The notes: a model not told the origin generated them from the sequence alone. 64,000 nt of DNA from Amycolatopsis balhimycina FH 1894 (GCF_000384295.1 NZ_KB913037.1:970762-1034761), one strand, 5' to 3'; positions 1 to 8,508 are shown, counted from the first letter of the stretch. Translations and numbers: made by a program.

Positions 1-1186
1 CCGGCGGTACCGGATCCTCGGTTCCCGGCGCGTACACACGGACCTCGTCGAACGGACCGATCGGAGTGCCCACCGTCCGGTGCCTGATCTCGGCGGGTGC
101 CGCGGCCGGGGTGACCATGCACATCCCCTCACCCATCCCGAACATCTGGATGATGGTGCGCGACGGCGTCTCGAACCTCGCCACGATGTCGGCAGACAGC
201 GGGCCGTTCACCCACACGAGCCGGCGCAGGCCGGCCAGGGCGTCGAAGAGCCCGGCGTCCTGCGTCACCATGGCCGCCAGCGCCGGCGAGAGCATGGCGT
301 GCGTGACCTGCGGGGCGATCACCTTGAGCTGAGCCGGCACCGGCGCGGCGAGTGCGACACAGCCGCCTACGGCGTGCGCGGCGTGCAGCCCGCACACGAT
401 GCCCGCGTTGTGCACCATGGGCAGGAGATGGACGACCGTACCGGTGGAGTCGAGATCGATGGCCTCGGCGTAGGTCCGCGCGTTGTACCAGTACTCGGTG
501 TGCAGCCGGGGAATCAGTTTGGGAGTGTTCGTCGTGCCGCCGGAGAGCTGGAGCACGCCCAAGGCATCGCCGCGGATGGCGTCCTGGATCTCCTCCACCG
601 CAGCGCGCGCGACCGCGGGATCCACCGGACGATCCGCCGACTCGAGCGACTCCAGGGTGATGGCGCCCGCGGGCGGTGTTGCCGTACCGATCGTGAGCAG
701 CCGGCGCAGCGTCGGCTGCGCCTTGGCCACCTCGGCGGCGAGGGCGACCAGGTCGTGGCTGCGGAAGTCGGGTTCGATGAGATGGGCCACGGGTTCGGCC
801 TGGCGGGCGATATCGAGGATCTCGTGGCGGCGGTGCAAGGCCAGGGTGGCGATCGGGACCAGTCCGGCCTTGAGAAGTCCGTACCAGGCCAGCACGGCCC
901 AGACGCCGTTGGTCACCTGCAACAGCACCCGCTCGCCGGGCCGCAGCCCGAGATCGCGCAGCCCGAGAGCCAGCCGATCGGTGCGCCGGTCCAGCTCGGC
1001 GTAGGTCAGCCGCGCGTCGGGCGCGATGACCGCGAGATGGCCGGGGTGCTCGCCGGCGATCGCGCGGAACTCCTGCGCCAGGGTCCGGTCGGACCACACG
1101 CCGGCCGCGCGGTAGCGGCGTACGGCCTCCTCGGGGAAGGGGACCAGGGTTTCCGGCGTCGGCGCTGACTCGGATGTGGTCTTCAT
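1..1186 (-). CDS. Aryl-acid AMP ligase (EntE/DhbE/SdgA-like), 3' part beyond window
   Basis: Adenylate-forming enzyme expected to activate an aryl carboxylate (salicylate or dihydroxybenzoate type) with ATP. The 395 visible residues carry the signature LSGGTTNTPKLIPR at about residues 214-227, in the form typical of dihydroxybenzoate/salicylate-AMP ligases, followed by EYWYN and later FGMGEG. The C-terminal subdomain lies past the left edge. The ATG at 1186 overlaps the stop of the preceding hydrolase gene (ATGA), so this is the last visible gene of a minus-strand operon with an FAD hydroxylase, a VOC protein and a hydrolase. That company suggests aryl-thioester dependent ring hydroxylation, as in the salicylate-to-gentisate route of Streptomyces. 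The exact substrate is inferred. Confidence 0.85.
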   Translation of the reverse strand, partial: MKTTSESAPTPETLVPFPEEAVRRYRAAGVWSDRTLAQEFRAIAGEHPGHLAVIAPDARLTYAELDRRTDRLALGLRDLGLRPGERVLLQVTNGVWAVLAWYGLLKAGLVPIATLALHRRHEILDIARQAEPVAHLIEPDFRSHDLVALAAEVAKAQPTLRRLLTIGTATPPAGAITLESLESADRPVDPAVARAAVEEIQDAIRGDALGVLQLSGGTTNTPKLIPRLHTEYWYNARTYAEAIDLDSTGTVVHLLPMVHNAGIVCGLHAAHAVGGCVALAAPVPAQLKVIAPQVTHAMLSPALAAMVTQDAGLFDALAGLRRLVWVNGPLSADIVARFETPSRTIIQMFGMGEGMCMVTPAAAPAEIRHRTVGTPIGPFDEVRVYAPGTEDPVPP

Positions 1187-2448
1187 CGGCTCATGCGCTC
1201 CTCGGTCCAGGCAACCACTTCTCGTACGGCCACCGCGATCCCGGACTCGTCGCCGTCGGCGAGCGGCCTGCCGAAGTGGTCGGCCCGGACGCGCAGGTGA
1301 GTGGAATCCTCGGCCTTCAAGGCGGCCAGAGCGTCTTGGACGTCGCCGGGGAACACCGAGCAGTCCCCGGTGAACTCGATGGTCAGCGTCGGGATCGCCA
1401 CTCCGCCGAGAGAGCGGACGAGAGAGGCGTTCGACGAGAGGCCGGACCAGGTCGACAGCCAGGACTCCGGCGTGGCGAGGCGGCCGAAGCCGGTGACGCC
1501 GTAGTTCGACACGGACGGCCGCGCGCTGATCACCGAACCGTACGGACGGTCGGACGGGTCCAGGCGCAGGTCGGTGCAGCGTGGGTCGGCGTCCGTCCGG
1601 TACGTGGTGATGATCGGCGTCAGGACACTGCGACGCCGGTCGGCCGGATCGTCCGAGCCGCCCTTGAGCCGCTTGCGGGCCGCGAGCTGATCGGCGATCA
1701 GGTCACGCGCCCGCTCGTCGATTCGCGCGACCCGCTCGTGCTGGGCCCGGCGGTACCGCTCGACGAACTCGGCCGGGTAGTGCGACCCCTCCGGCGCCGC
1801 GCCGAAGCCGTTCGCCGGGTGGTACGGGTCGAGATCGAGGTCCACCGAGAACGGATCGTTCTCGTCCGTGACCGAAGGGTCGATCATCGACAGCAGCAGA
1901 CTCCCTTGGCCGGGGTGCGGCGCGACGAGAACGAGCCCGTCCGGCGCCGGCATCGCCGCCTCGGCCAGCCTGACCGGCGTCCCGCCCGGCGTCCGGGTGA
2001 CGCGGCCGGAGGGGGTGGCGAGCGACTGCTCCGTGTAGAACGAATAGAGGCCCGCTCCTCCCGAGTGGCCGATGAGCACGATGTGCTCGAAGCCGCGCTC
2101 GCGCAGGAACTCCGTTCCGGCGGCCACGTCCAGCAGCGCGGTCTCGTGGACCAGCCGCAGGTCGTTGCCCCCTTCGCGGCCGGTCTGCGCCCAGACCGGG
2201 TGCCCGGCCGTCAGCAGCCCGGGGATCAGCGGGTGCCGTTGGAGGTCCTGCCGGGGGTGCATGAGGCAGAAGACCGTCCGGCTCGCCGTGGCGGGCTCGT
2301 AGAGGACGCCACGGGATACCTCTCCGTCGTGACTGATCAGGGTGTGCGGGCCGACGGTGGTCTTTTCCGGCAGGGACGCCGGGTACCAGTCCGTCGCCAG
2401 AGCCGCCCTGCCGCGGCCGGACAGCACCCTGGCGGGTGCCGCGCTCAC
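1183..2448 (-). CDS. Alpha/beta hydrolase (possible thioesterase/esterase)
   Basis: Predicted cytosolic serine hydrolase of 421 residues. The nucleophile elbow GHSGG lies at about residues 127-131, and a late ADHFGRP at about residue 395 can supply the catalytic His. I choose the GTG at 2448 because it overlaps the stop of the upstream VOC gene (GTGA) and the protein reads naturally from VSAAPARV; an extension to 2652 would run through the VOC gene in another frame and is Arg-rich. Position between an aryl-AMP ligase and an aryl-CoA-type hydroxylase suggests hydrolysis of an acyl or ester intermediate. That role is inference; the fold is clear. Confidence 0.82.
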   Translation of the reverse strand: MSAAPARVLSGRGRAALATDWYPASLPEKTTVGPHTLISHDGEVSRGVLYEPATASRTVFCLMHPRQDLQRHPLIPGLLTAGHPVWAQTGREGGNDLRLVHETALLDVAAGTEFLRERGFEHIVLIGHSGGAGLYSFYTEQSLATPSGRVTRTPGGTPVRLAEAAMPAPDGLVLVAPHPGQGSLLLSMIDPSVTDENDPFSVDLDLDPYHPANGFGAAPEGSHYPAEFVERYRRAQHERVARIDERARDLIADQLAARKRLKGGSDDPADRRRSVLTPIITTYRTDADPRCTDLRLDPSDRPYGSVISARPSVSNYGVTGFGRLATPESWLSTWSGLSSNASLVRSLGGVAIPTLTIEFTGDCSVFPGDVQDALAALKAEDSTHLRVRADHFGRPLADGDESGIAVAVREVVAWTEERMSR

Positions 2449-3269
2449 TCCTCCACCCTCAGCGAATCGCGGTCGAATTTCGTGATCCGGCCTTCCAGCC
2501 CGCCCGCGGGCAACGTGAACCACACCGCCAGGTTGAGCCCGGTTTCCCCGCGCCGGATCTCGAAGGGCCCGGCGCTGTGGATGACGACATAGCCGTCGCG
2601 CTGCTCGGTCTCGAGACCGGTCTTGCGTGCGAAGTCCACCGCGCCCTGCCACTCGGGCTGATCCACTACGTGGACTGCGGGGCCGCCGACCGGGGAGTTC
2701 GCCAAGGCCTTTGCCCGCCAGACGTCCTGAATGGACGTGCCGCCCGCGTTCAGGGCCGCGGTCAGCCCGTCCATCGTGCGCCGCGCGTCGTCGGCGTCGA
2801 GCCCGGTCAGGTCCCGCAGGGGCCGGGTGAGCTCGAAGAAGATCCCGTTGGGATCGTCCACATAGATCGATTCGATGGTCTCGTGCTCCACCGTCATGAC
2901 CTCGTATCCGGCGGCCTGGAGCTTGTCCCGGAACGCCCGCAGACCCGCCTCGTCCGGCACTTCGACGGCGATGTGGTTGGACTGCCGGAGCACCTGGTGG
3001 ACCGGCTCCGGCCGCGGCCAGCCGAAGTAGTAGAAGAAAGCCAGGGTGTCGCCGTTCCCGATGTCGAAGAAGAAGTGGACCATATCGGGGTTGTCGTCCT
3101 TGCCCCAGCCGAGGGCGGGCACGGCGTGCACGAGGGGGAATCCGAGGATCTCCCCGTAGAACCGCATTGTTTCGACCGGGTTCCAGCAGGCGAACGCGGT
3201 GTGGTTGGCCCCGATGGTCCCGGCGCCGCTCACCTCGCCCTTGCCGGTGAAAAACTTCTGGGAAAGCAT
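2445..3269 (-). CDS. VOC-superfamily (glyoxalase/extradiol dioxygenase fold) protein
   Basis: A protein of 274 residues with the paired beta-alpha-beta-beta-beta modules of the vicinal oxygen chelate fold. Likely metal ligands are His23 (NHTAF), His99 (NHIAVE) and Glu146 (GIFFELTRP). A C-terminal extension of about 120 residues is unusual for a single VOC unit and may be a cupin-like or dimerisation region. The start at 3269 has GGGAG five bases upstream; an ATG at 3290 adds seven residues and has GGAG ten bases upstream, so it remains possible. In this operon it may be a ring-cleavage dioxygenase or an isomerase/lyase acting on the hydroxylated product. I cannot tell which. Confidence 0.8.
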   Translation of the reverse strand: MLSQKFFTGKGEVSGAGTIGANHTAFACWNPVETMRFYGEILGFPLVHAVPALGWGKDDNPDMVHFFFDIGNGDTLAFFYYFGWPRPEPVHQVLRQSNHIAVEVPDEAGLRAFRDKLQAAGYEVMTVEHETIESIYVDDPNGIFFELTRPLRDLTGLDADDARRTMDGLTAALNAGGTSIQDVWRAKALANSPVGGPAVHVVDQPEWQGAVDFARKTGLETEQRDGYVVIHSAGPFEIRRGETGLNLAVWFTLPAGGLEGRITKFDRDSLRVEE

Positions 3270-3318
3270 GACGTCTCCCTTCGCGAACATCCGAAGAATT
3301 TCTCCTGCAACCGCGCGC

Positions 3319-4863
3319 TCATGACCCGTCGCCTGTGCGGACGAGGTCCGCGCGGCCGGTTACGATGCCGTCCGCGGCGTGCCGCAGGTGTTCCGGGCTC
3401 GCCGTGACCTCGACGACGGCGGAGAGCTCCGTCTTGATCCGCTCCCCGACGGCCAGGCGGTCGAGGAGGGCACTGCGCGAGTCCGCGCCGATGAGGCGAA
3501 TGGTGTGGACGCCTCGCCGGAGGAACTCCCTTGCCTGCGCCAAAAGTTCGTCGGCGGCGAGCCCCCAGGCGTCCCCGGAGGTCACCTCGATGGACGCCGT
3601 GGGCTCGGCAGACCCGGAGTGCCCGTGCCGCCGTGCCTCCAACGGCCGGCCGAGCACCCAGTCGGTGATCCCCGAGCCGGGCACCTCGCTCGGCGCCACA
3701 TCGGCGAAGTCCGCGAGGGCCAGCCTCACGAGCTGCGGGTCCGAGACGGCCAGGTCGTCGAGGGAGACGGCTCCGGAGCGGCTGAGGTAGGCCACGGCCA
3801 AGCGGGCGGGAGTGAGGTGCCGGCGGACTTCGAAGGACTCCCACCACAGCTGGCTGCGGGTGGCGCGTTCCTGGAGCCGTTCGACCTCGGGACGCCGGGT
3901 GGCCTCGAAGCGCTCGAGGGCGCCGGACACCGGTTCGTCCGAGACGGTCGTCACCGCATCGGCGAGGGCGATCGCGCTCTCCATCGCGATCTTCGTGCCG
4001 GACCCCAGGGAGGGATGGGCGGTAGCCGCCGCGTCACCCAGCAGCACGATCTTGCCGTGGTGCCAGCGGGTGCAGCGCACGGTGTTGAACGATCCCCACC
4101 GTGACCGGTTGCCGATGAAGGAACCACCGCCGAGCAACTCGGAGAACGCCCTGGACAGGTACTCCAGGGCCGCCTCGTCCGACTGACCCTCGCCGGCCCA
4201 CTGCCGGTCGCCGAATCCGGCCTTCGCCAAAGTCGAAGCAGACGCGTCGATGACGAAGCTGGACAGCCCCTCACCGTAGGGATAGCCGTGGGCGACGAAG
4301 AGCCCGTCCGGCGTCGTCACCGGCATGAAGATCCCGCCGTCGAGCGGTACTTCGGCGCCGCACCAGATGAGCCTGCCGCGGCCCCGGGTGACCTGGGCGC
4401 CGAACTCCTGACGGAAGTGGTTGCGGGTGGCGCTGGAGACCCCGTCGGCGGCGATCACGAGGTCCGCGTCTCCGAGTACTTCGGCGGCCGTGCACGACCG
4501 GCCGATCTCCACGCGAACGCCCGCCTCGCGTGCCCCCTTCAGCAGCAGCCGGAGCAATTGCGCGCGAGCGATCGCGCCACTGTGGAACCGGCCGAGCCGC
4601 GCCTCGCCCTGCGGAAGCCGGAAGCCGCCGGAAGAGAACCGGTACGCGGCGTCCGTGATGCTCCGATGCATGTCCGGGTCGGCCTGCTCCAGTGCCCTGA
4701 GCAGGCCACCCGTGAGGCCGATCGCGAAACCGAAGGTCTCCTCGGGAGGGTTCCTCTCGTACACGTGGACGTGCCAGCCGGGGCATCGAAGGGCCAGCAG
4801 CCGGGCCACGAAGAGACCCGCGGGACCGCCGCCGAGCACGTGCACACGTCGAGCTGCTGCCAT
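3319..4863 (-). CDS. FAD-dependent aryl-CoA monooxygenase (salicylyl-CoA 5-hydroxylase / anthraniloyl-CoA monooxygenase type)
   Basis: Flavoprotein hydroxylase of 514 residues. It opens with the dinucleotide-binding motif VLGGGPAGLF at residues 9-18, then YERN, the DG-type segment ADGVSSATR and the second FAD motif LLGDAAATAHPSLGSG. The start resembles the monooxygenase half of salicylyl-CoA and 2-aminobenzoyl-CoA monooxygenases. Those enzymes often continue into an Old Yellow Enzyme-like barrel. Here only a short tail ending in GRADLVR remains, which looks like the last strands of such a barrel. First gene of the minus-strand operon, divergent from the SnoaL/TetR pair and probably controlled by the operators between them. 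Confidence 0.82.
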   Translation of the reverse strand: MAAARRVHVLGGGPAGLFVARLLALRCPGWHVHVYERNPPEETFGFAIGLTGGLLRALEQADPDMHRSITDAAYRFSSGGFRLPQGEARLGRFHSGAIARAQLLRLLLKGAREAGVRVEIGRSCTAAEVLGDADLVIAADGVSSATRNHFRQEFGAQVTRGRGRLIWCGAEVPLDGGIFMPVTTPDGLFVAHGYPYGEGLSSFVIDASASTLAKAGFGDRQWAGEGQSDEAALEYLSRAFSELLGGGSFIGNRSRWGSFNTVRCTRWHHGKIVLLGDAAATAHPSLGSGTKIAMESAIALADAVTTVSDEPVSGALERFEATRRPEVERLQERATRSQLWWESFEVRRHLTPARLAVAYLSRSGAVSLDDLAVSDPQLVRLALADFADVAPSEVPGSGITDWVLGRPLEARRHGHSGSAEPTASIEVTSGDAWGLAADELLAQAREFLRRGVHTIRLIGADSRSALLDRLAVGERIKTELSAVVEVTASPEHLRHAADGIVTGRADLVRTGDGS

Positions 4864-4884
4864 GTTCCAGGAGTACCGCCGTCT

Positions 4885-4896
4885 GACGTTAATGTC
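4885..4896. promoter_or_regulatory. Imperfect palindrome and candidate promoter of the aryl-CoA operon
   Basis: GACGTTAATGTC is an almost perfect dyad (one mismatched pair). Read on the minus strand, TTGACA followed 17 bases later by TACTCC would place transcription at or next to the hydroxylase ATG at 4863, so the message could be leaderless; no good Shine-Dalgarno sequence precedes that ATG. This is a weak but position-appropriate call. Confidence 0.35.
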
Positions 4897-4966
4897 AATA
4901 ATTCGCCGCAGGAGTCATCCGCGAACGACCCCACGTGACGAGCAACACGGGAACCCTCGCCAAAAC

Positions 4967-4980
4967 GGACCCGTGGGTCC
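4967..4980. promoter_or_regulatory. TetR-type operator, copy 1
   Basis: GGACCCGTGGGTCC is a 14-bp palindrome with 6-bp arms. It lies between the divergent hydroxylase and SnoaL-like genes, near the tetR gene at 5433. Its reverse complement recurs exactly 28 bp downstream, which is strong evidence for a dimer-of-dimers operator. Confidence 0.7.
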
Positions 4981-4994
4981 GCTACCATCGAACC

Positions 4995-5008
4995 GGACCC
5001 ACGGGTCC
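4995..5008. promoter_or_regulatory. TetR-type operator, copy 2
   Basis: GGACCCACGGGTCC is the exact reverse complement of the first copy. A TACCAT hexamer between the two copies (4983-4988) could be a -10 box for the plus-strand genes, so binding would block transcription directly. Confidence 0.7.
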
Positions 5009-5038
5009 ACTTGAGCTCCCGGCGTGAGGATTCCCGCA

Positions 5039-5413
5039 ATGAGTCATGCCTGTATCAGCGAAGCCCTTCAGGCCCTGCTCTTCGAGCCCGACCTCGAACT
5101 GCACCAGGTCCTCGATCAGTACTACGCACCCGACTACACACACCGCATCGACGGAAAGACGCTGAACCGCGACGAGTTCGCCAAGGTGATCCGTCGCGTG
5201 CGCAGCCAGGTCACCGGAGGCGCGGTCACCGTGCTCGACGAGCTCTGCGATGGCGTCACCTACGCCGAGCGGCACACCATCCGGCTGAGCCTCGCGGACG
5301 GTTCACTTCACCACCGGGAGATCGCGGTCTTCGGCACCTTCGCCGACGATGGTCGCTTCCGGCGTCTGAGCGAGAGCGGCTTCGACATCGATCGACCTGA
5401 CCAGACTCTTTGA
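5039..5413 (+). CDS. SnoaL-like / NTF2-fold protein
   Basis: Small protein of 124 residues with the alpha+beta cone pattern of the NTF2/SnoaL family: a helical start, a YYAPDYTHRIDG segment, and C-terminal strands HREIAVFGTFADDGRFRR. Such proteins can be cyclases, dehydratases or isomerases, or simply ligand-binding folds. The ATG at 5039 is preceded by GAGGA eight bases upstream; a GTG at 5024 is the other option. Next to the TetR gene and divergent from the aryl-CoA hydroxylase operon, it probably belongs to the same regulon. Confidence 0.72.
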   Translation: MSHACISEALQALLFEPDLELHQVLDQYYAPDYTHRIDGKTLNRDEFAKVIRRVRSQVTGGAVTVLDELCDGVTYAERHTIRLSLADGSLHHREIAVFGTFADDGRFRRLSESGFDIDRPDQTL

Positions 5414-5432
5414 TGGGCAGGGGTTTCGTCCT

Positions 5433-6017
5433 GTGAATTCGCCCGAGAATCCCGGACCGGCTCGGCACGCGACTGCCTCACCGGGACGGGCAGACGCCCG
5501 CCGCAACCACGAACGGGTGATCACCGCCGCGATCGACCTGTTCCGCGAACACGGGGCGCTGGTCACGATTCCCCAGGTCGCCGCGAAAGCTCAGGTCGGC
5601 AAAGCAACGGTGTACCGAAGCTTTCCCACCAAGGAGGACTTGCTCGAGTCGATCACGCAACTGGGCTTGGACGAGCTCGCACGACGCACAGCGAAGGCAC
5701 GGCGCGAGGCCGACCCCTACGAGGGGTTCCGCGTCTATGTTTTCGAACTTTTCGATGTCCTGGCCCACGATCGCCTACTGGCCGAACGGCTCGCGGATGC
5801 TGTTTCCCAGACCGCCCTTCCACTCCTGGAGCCGCTGATCGAGGTCATGGAGAACGCTCGGGCGACCGGAAAACTGCGTGCGGACGCCACGCCGCGGGAC
5901 GTGCGTGTGCTCTTGTGCGGCGCGGCACTGCAGCTGGTGCGATTCGGAGAACGTGACCCCGCAGTCTGGCACCGATATGGGGACATGGTGCTACAGGCGC
6001 TATGCCATCGCCCCTGA
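5433..6017 (+). CDS. TetR-family transcriptional regulator
   Basis: Protein of 194 residues with an N-terminal TetR helix-turn-helix: RNHERVITAAIDLFREHG followed by TIPQVAAKAQVGKATVYRSF, then a helical ligand domain. It starts at GTG 5433, 19 bp after the SnoaL-like gene, so the two are probably cotranscribed. The double palindrome at 4967-5008 is the obvious target, which would give autoregulation and control of the divergent aryl-acid operon. The ligand is unknown but is likely an aryl acid or its thioester. Confidence 0.88.
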   Translation: MNSPENPGPARHATASPGRADARRNHERVITAAIDLFREHGALVTIPQVAAKAQVGKATVYRSFPTKEDLLESITQLGLDELARRTAKARREADPYEGFRVYVFELFDVLAHDRLLAERLADAVSQTALPLLEPLIEVMENARATGKLRADATPRDVRVLLCGAALQLVRFGERDPAVWHRYGDMVLQALCHRP

Positions 6018-6087
6018 ATTGACCGTCCTAACGGGACAGCGCCAATCTCATCGCACTGCGGTGTCGATCAAATGAGGAGAACATGTC

Positions 6088-6867
6088 ATGGATTTGAGAC
6101 TGAAGGACAAACGCGCGGTGGTCACCGGCGGCAGCCGGGGCATCGGCCTGGCAGTGGGCCGGGCTCTCGCCCAGGAAGGCGCCGATGTCGCACTCGTCGG
6201 CCGCAATGCGCAGGCGGCGGTCGAGCAGGCCACTCTGCTCGCCGCCGACACCGGGGCACGCGTGATCGGGATCGGCGCGGACACCGGTGACGACGCCTCG
6301 GTAGCCGCCATGGCCGCCACCGCCATCGAGCAACTGGGCGGCGTCGACATCCTGGTCAACAACGCGGCCATGACCAACCCCGGCGTGATCGCGGAGTCGG
6401 CGCTGGAAGCGGAGATCAACGTCAAGGTACGGGGCTATCTGCGTTGTGCCAGGGCGTTCGCGCCCGGCATGGTCGAGCGCGGCTGGGGCCGGATCATCAA
6501 CGTCGGCGGCATCGCCGCGCGGCGCACCGGCTCGGTAACCGGCTCGGTACGCAACATCGCCGTTGCCGCGCTGACCAAGAACCTCGCCGACGAACTGGGT
6601 CCACGTGGCGTGAACGTCACCGTCGTACACCCCGGCCCCACCAGCAGCGACACCGCAACCAAGGCGCTCGCCGCCAATGCCGAGTCCCGCGGGCTGACGC
6701 CGGAGGAGGTCGAACGCGAGTTCAGCGCGGCGATCTCGATCGGCCGGATCGTCACCCCGGACGAGGTCGCCGCAGTGGTCGCGTTCCTGGCCAGCCCGCG
6801 CAGTGTCGCGCTCAACGGCGATCCGATCATCGCCAGCGGTGGTGATCTCGGTCCGATCTATTACTGA
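6088..6867 (+). CDS. SDR-family protein lacking the Ser-Tyr-Lys catalytic triad
   Basis: A 259-residue classical-SDR-sized protein. The nucleotide-binding glycine motif TGGSRGIG is at residues 13-20, and the NNAA motif (VNNAAM) is kept, so it should bind NAD(P). The catalytic segment is altered: NVGGIAARR stands where the Ser is expected, and TGSVRNIAVAALTK stands where YxxxK should be, which aligns to GxxxN. The start at 6088 has GAGGAGA just upstream; an overlapping ATG at 6083 terminates after four codons. It could be a pseudo-enzyme, or use another chemistry as some divergent SDRs do. The neighbouring CMD-like gene is probably cotranscribed. Confidence 0.85.
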   Translation: MDLRLKDKRAVVTGGSRGIGLAVGRALAQEGADVALVGRNAQAAVEQATLLAADTGARVIGIGADTGDDASVAAMAATAIEQLGGVDILVNNAAMTNPGVIAESALEAEINVKVRGYLRCARAFAPGMVERGWGRIINVGGIAARRTGSVTGSVRNIAVAALTKNLADELGPRGVNVTVVHPGPTSSDTATKALAANAESRGLTPEEVEREFSAAISIGRIVTPDEVAAVVAFLASPRSVALNGDPIIASGGDLGPIYY

Positions 6868-6961
6868 TCTCCTGGCCACAAGCCGTCCACCGGCCGACGC
6901 GAACGAGCTCCGGACCGGTCCGAACCACATCGACCACACACGAATTGAAGGGCGGGCAACC

Positions 6962-7516
6962 ATGGCTCGTATCGGCTATCCGGAACTTCCCGCGGACGAG
7001 GTGACAGTCAACATCGTCCGCATGCTCAGGCATTCAGCCGATATCGGCTCCGCCGTCAACAAGTTGGGCGCAGCCCAGTTCGCCGCGGGAGCACTGCCCG
7101 CGGTCGACCGTGAGCTGGTCATCATGAACAGCGGCGTAGCGTTCTCGGCCCCGTACGAATGGGAGCAACACATCTCCATCTCACGATCGGCGGGAGTCAC
7201 CGACGCCCAGCGCGACGCGCTGGCCGCCCGCGACCTCAGTTCCAGCGAGTTCACCGAGGCCCAGCGCACCCTGCTCGCGTTTGCCGACAGCGCCGCACGA
7301 TCACCCGAGGTGCCGGACGAGATCTTCGAGGCGGCGCGCGGCCACTACACCGACCAACAACTGGTCGAGACCGTCATCATGGTCGGTTTCTACTTCCTCA
7401 TTGCCCGCGTGAGCACCGTCTTCCAGCTGGAGATCGACCCACCCGACGACAGCTCGGTGCTCAGCACGATCGTGGACGAATACAAGACTTCCCAACAGCA
7501 CATTCCGACATCTTGA
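6962..7516 (+). CDS. Carboxymuconolactone decarboxylase / AhpD-like protein
   Basis: An all-helical protein of 184 residues with the family pattern VDRELVIMNSGVAFSAPYEWEQHISISRSAGV, here broken up: the acidic/His motif YEWEQH sits at about residues 62-67 and no CxxC pair is present. That rules out AhpD-type peroxidase chemistry and fits the 4-carboxymuconolactone decarboxylase-like branch common in catabolic operons. The ATG at 6962 has GAAGGGCGGG upstream. It follows the divergent SDR gene by 94 bp. Precise reaction unknown. Confidence 0.8.
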   Translation: MARIGYPELPADEVTVNIVRMLRHSADIGSAVNKLGAAQFAAGALPAVDRELVIMNSGVAFSAPYEWEQHISISRSAGVTDAQRDALAARDLSSSEFTEAQRTLLAFADSAARSPEVPDEIFEAARGHYTDQQLVETVIMVGFYFLIARVSTVFQLEIDPPDDSSVLSTIVDEYKTSQQHIPTS

Positions 7517-7812
7517 GAAAGCGCCGGGATGAACCGACCCCCGACGCCTGGGGCCGTGATGTTGACTTGGCGCTGCTGGAGGCCCTGCTGGCCTCCACTG
7601 ACGCCGGCGGGATTCGGACCGTGCAGTCCGGCGTCTTCCCGGAGAACACTGCCGACCTTGCTCGCCATGTCAAAGTGGGCACCGAGCTGCCGAACTTCGC
7701 TGCTGCCGGGCTGAAGCCCCTTGGCAGTATCCGCCGTACCGGCCGGACGACGCCCCGTCCTGGGTGCCTCGCTGACGCGGCCGGGTTGCCGGTAGCCGAG
7801 ACGCGCACATAA
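7517..7812 (+). pseudogene. Possible remnant of an unrecognised gene
   Basis: This gap between the CMD-like gene and a tetR gene contains an open frame with natural composition and high third-position GC, including DVDLALLEALLAS, TVQSGVFPENTADLARH and GTELPNFAAAGLKPLG. No start codon with a ribosome site opens it; it is open only by running on from the end of the preceding gene in another frame. I do not recognise the family. It reads like a decayed gene 3' end, but may be chance. Confidence 0.25.
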
Positions 7813-7822
7813 CCTCGCGCCC

Positions 7823-8434
7823 ATGACCAGCGAGCAGACCGCCCAGTCCGGGGCGGCGTCCCGGGGCAGGCCGAGAGACCCCGCGGTGGAGAGCGCGATC
7901 CTCAGGGCGACCTTGGAGCGGCTGGCGGCGGACGGATACGCGCGCACGTCGCTCGGAGACATCGCCAAGGCGGCCGGCGTCACGCGTCCGACGATCTACC
8001 TGCGCTGGGCGAACCTGCACGAGCTCGTGGTCGATGCGCTCGGTCTGATCGCACCGGGCGCGGCCGGTGCCGATGTGGACGGACTCGACCCGCAGGACGC
8101 CCTCAAGGCAGCCATGCGCGCGGTGATGCCGGAAGAGGTGCGGGAGCGGGGCCTGGGTCTGATGGGCCACATCCTGGCTGACGCCGGACGCCACCCGGAC
8201 CTGCTGGAGATCTTCCGGGAGCGGACGATCGCTCCGCAGCTGAACATCCTGATCGACACGATGCGGCAGTTGCAGGACCACGGCTCGGTCAAGGCGGACG
8301 TCGACGTCGAGGTCCTGGCCGACCTGTGCCTGGGCAGCTACCTCGCGACCTTCCTTCGCACCGGCGAGCTCGATCCCGCCGAGGCCGACCGGGTGATCGA
8401 CACCCTGTGGCCGTTGATCAGCACCGACGGCTGA
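7823..8434 (+). CDS. TetR-family transcriptional regulator
   Basis: Protein of 203 residues. After a short basic arm, the helix-turn-helix runs through RATLERLAADGYARTSLGDI and AKAAGVTRPTIYLRWANL, followed by a helical ligand domain ending FLRTGELDPAEADRVIDTLW. The RWxN variant of the usual YRHF is common in AcrR-like members. It converges on the amidohydrolase gene at 8509, with a strong shared terminator between them, so the pair is likely functionally linked. The regulator may act at the TTTAC/GTAAA dyad upstream of that gene. No ligand is evident. Confidence 0.85.
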   Translation: MTSEQTAQSGAASRGRPRDPAVESAILRATLERLAADGYARTSLGDIAKAAGVTRPTIYLRWANLHELVVDALGLIAPGAAGADVDGLDPQDALKAAMRAVMPEEVRERGLGLMGHILADAGRHPDLLEIFRERTIAPQLNILIDTMRQLQDHGSVKADVDVEVLADLCLGSYLATFLRTGELDPAEADRVIDTLWPLISTDG

Positions 8435-8455
8435 AACCCCTCCCCGGCGATGACG

Positions 8456-8493
8456 CGGCAGGCCGCGGCGGAAGGTTCCGCCGCGGCCTGCCG
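8456..8493. terminator. Strong bidirectional intrinsic terminator
   Basis: A perfect 18-bp stem (arms 8456-8473 and 8476-8493) with a 2-base loop separates the convergent tetR and amidohydrolase genes. There is no T run, as is common in high-GC actinomycetes. Confidence 0.8.
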
Positions 8494-8508
8494 GCATTGC
8501 TGCCCGGG

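Noticed and set aside
129..1097. Long minus-strand frame of 322 codons inside the AMP-ligase gene
   Set aside because: Arg/Pro/Ala-rich shadow of the real ligase frame; the ligase motifs are in the other frame.
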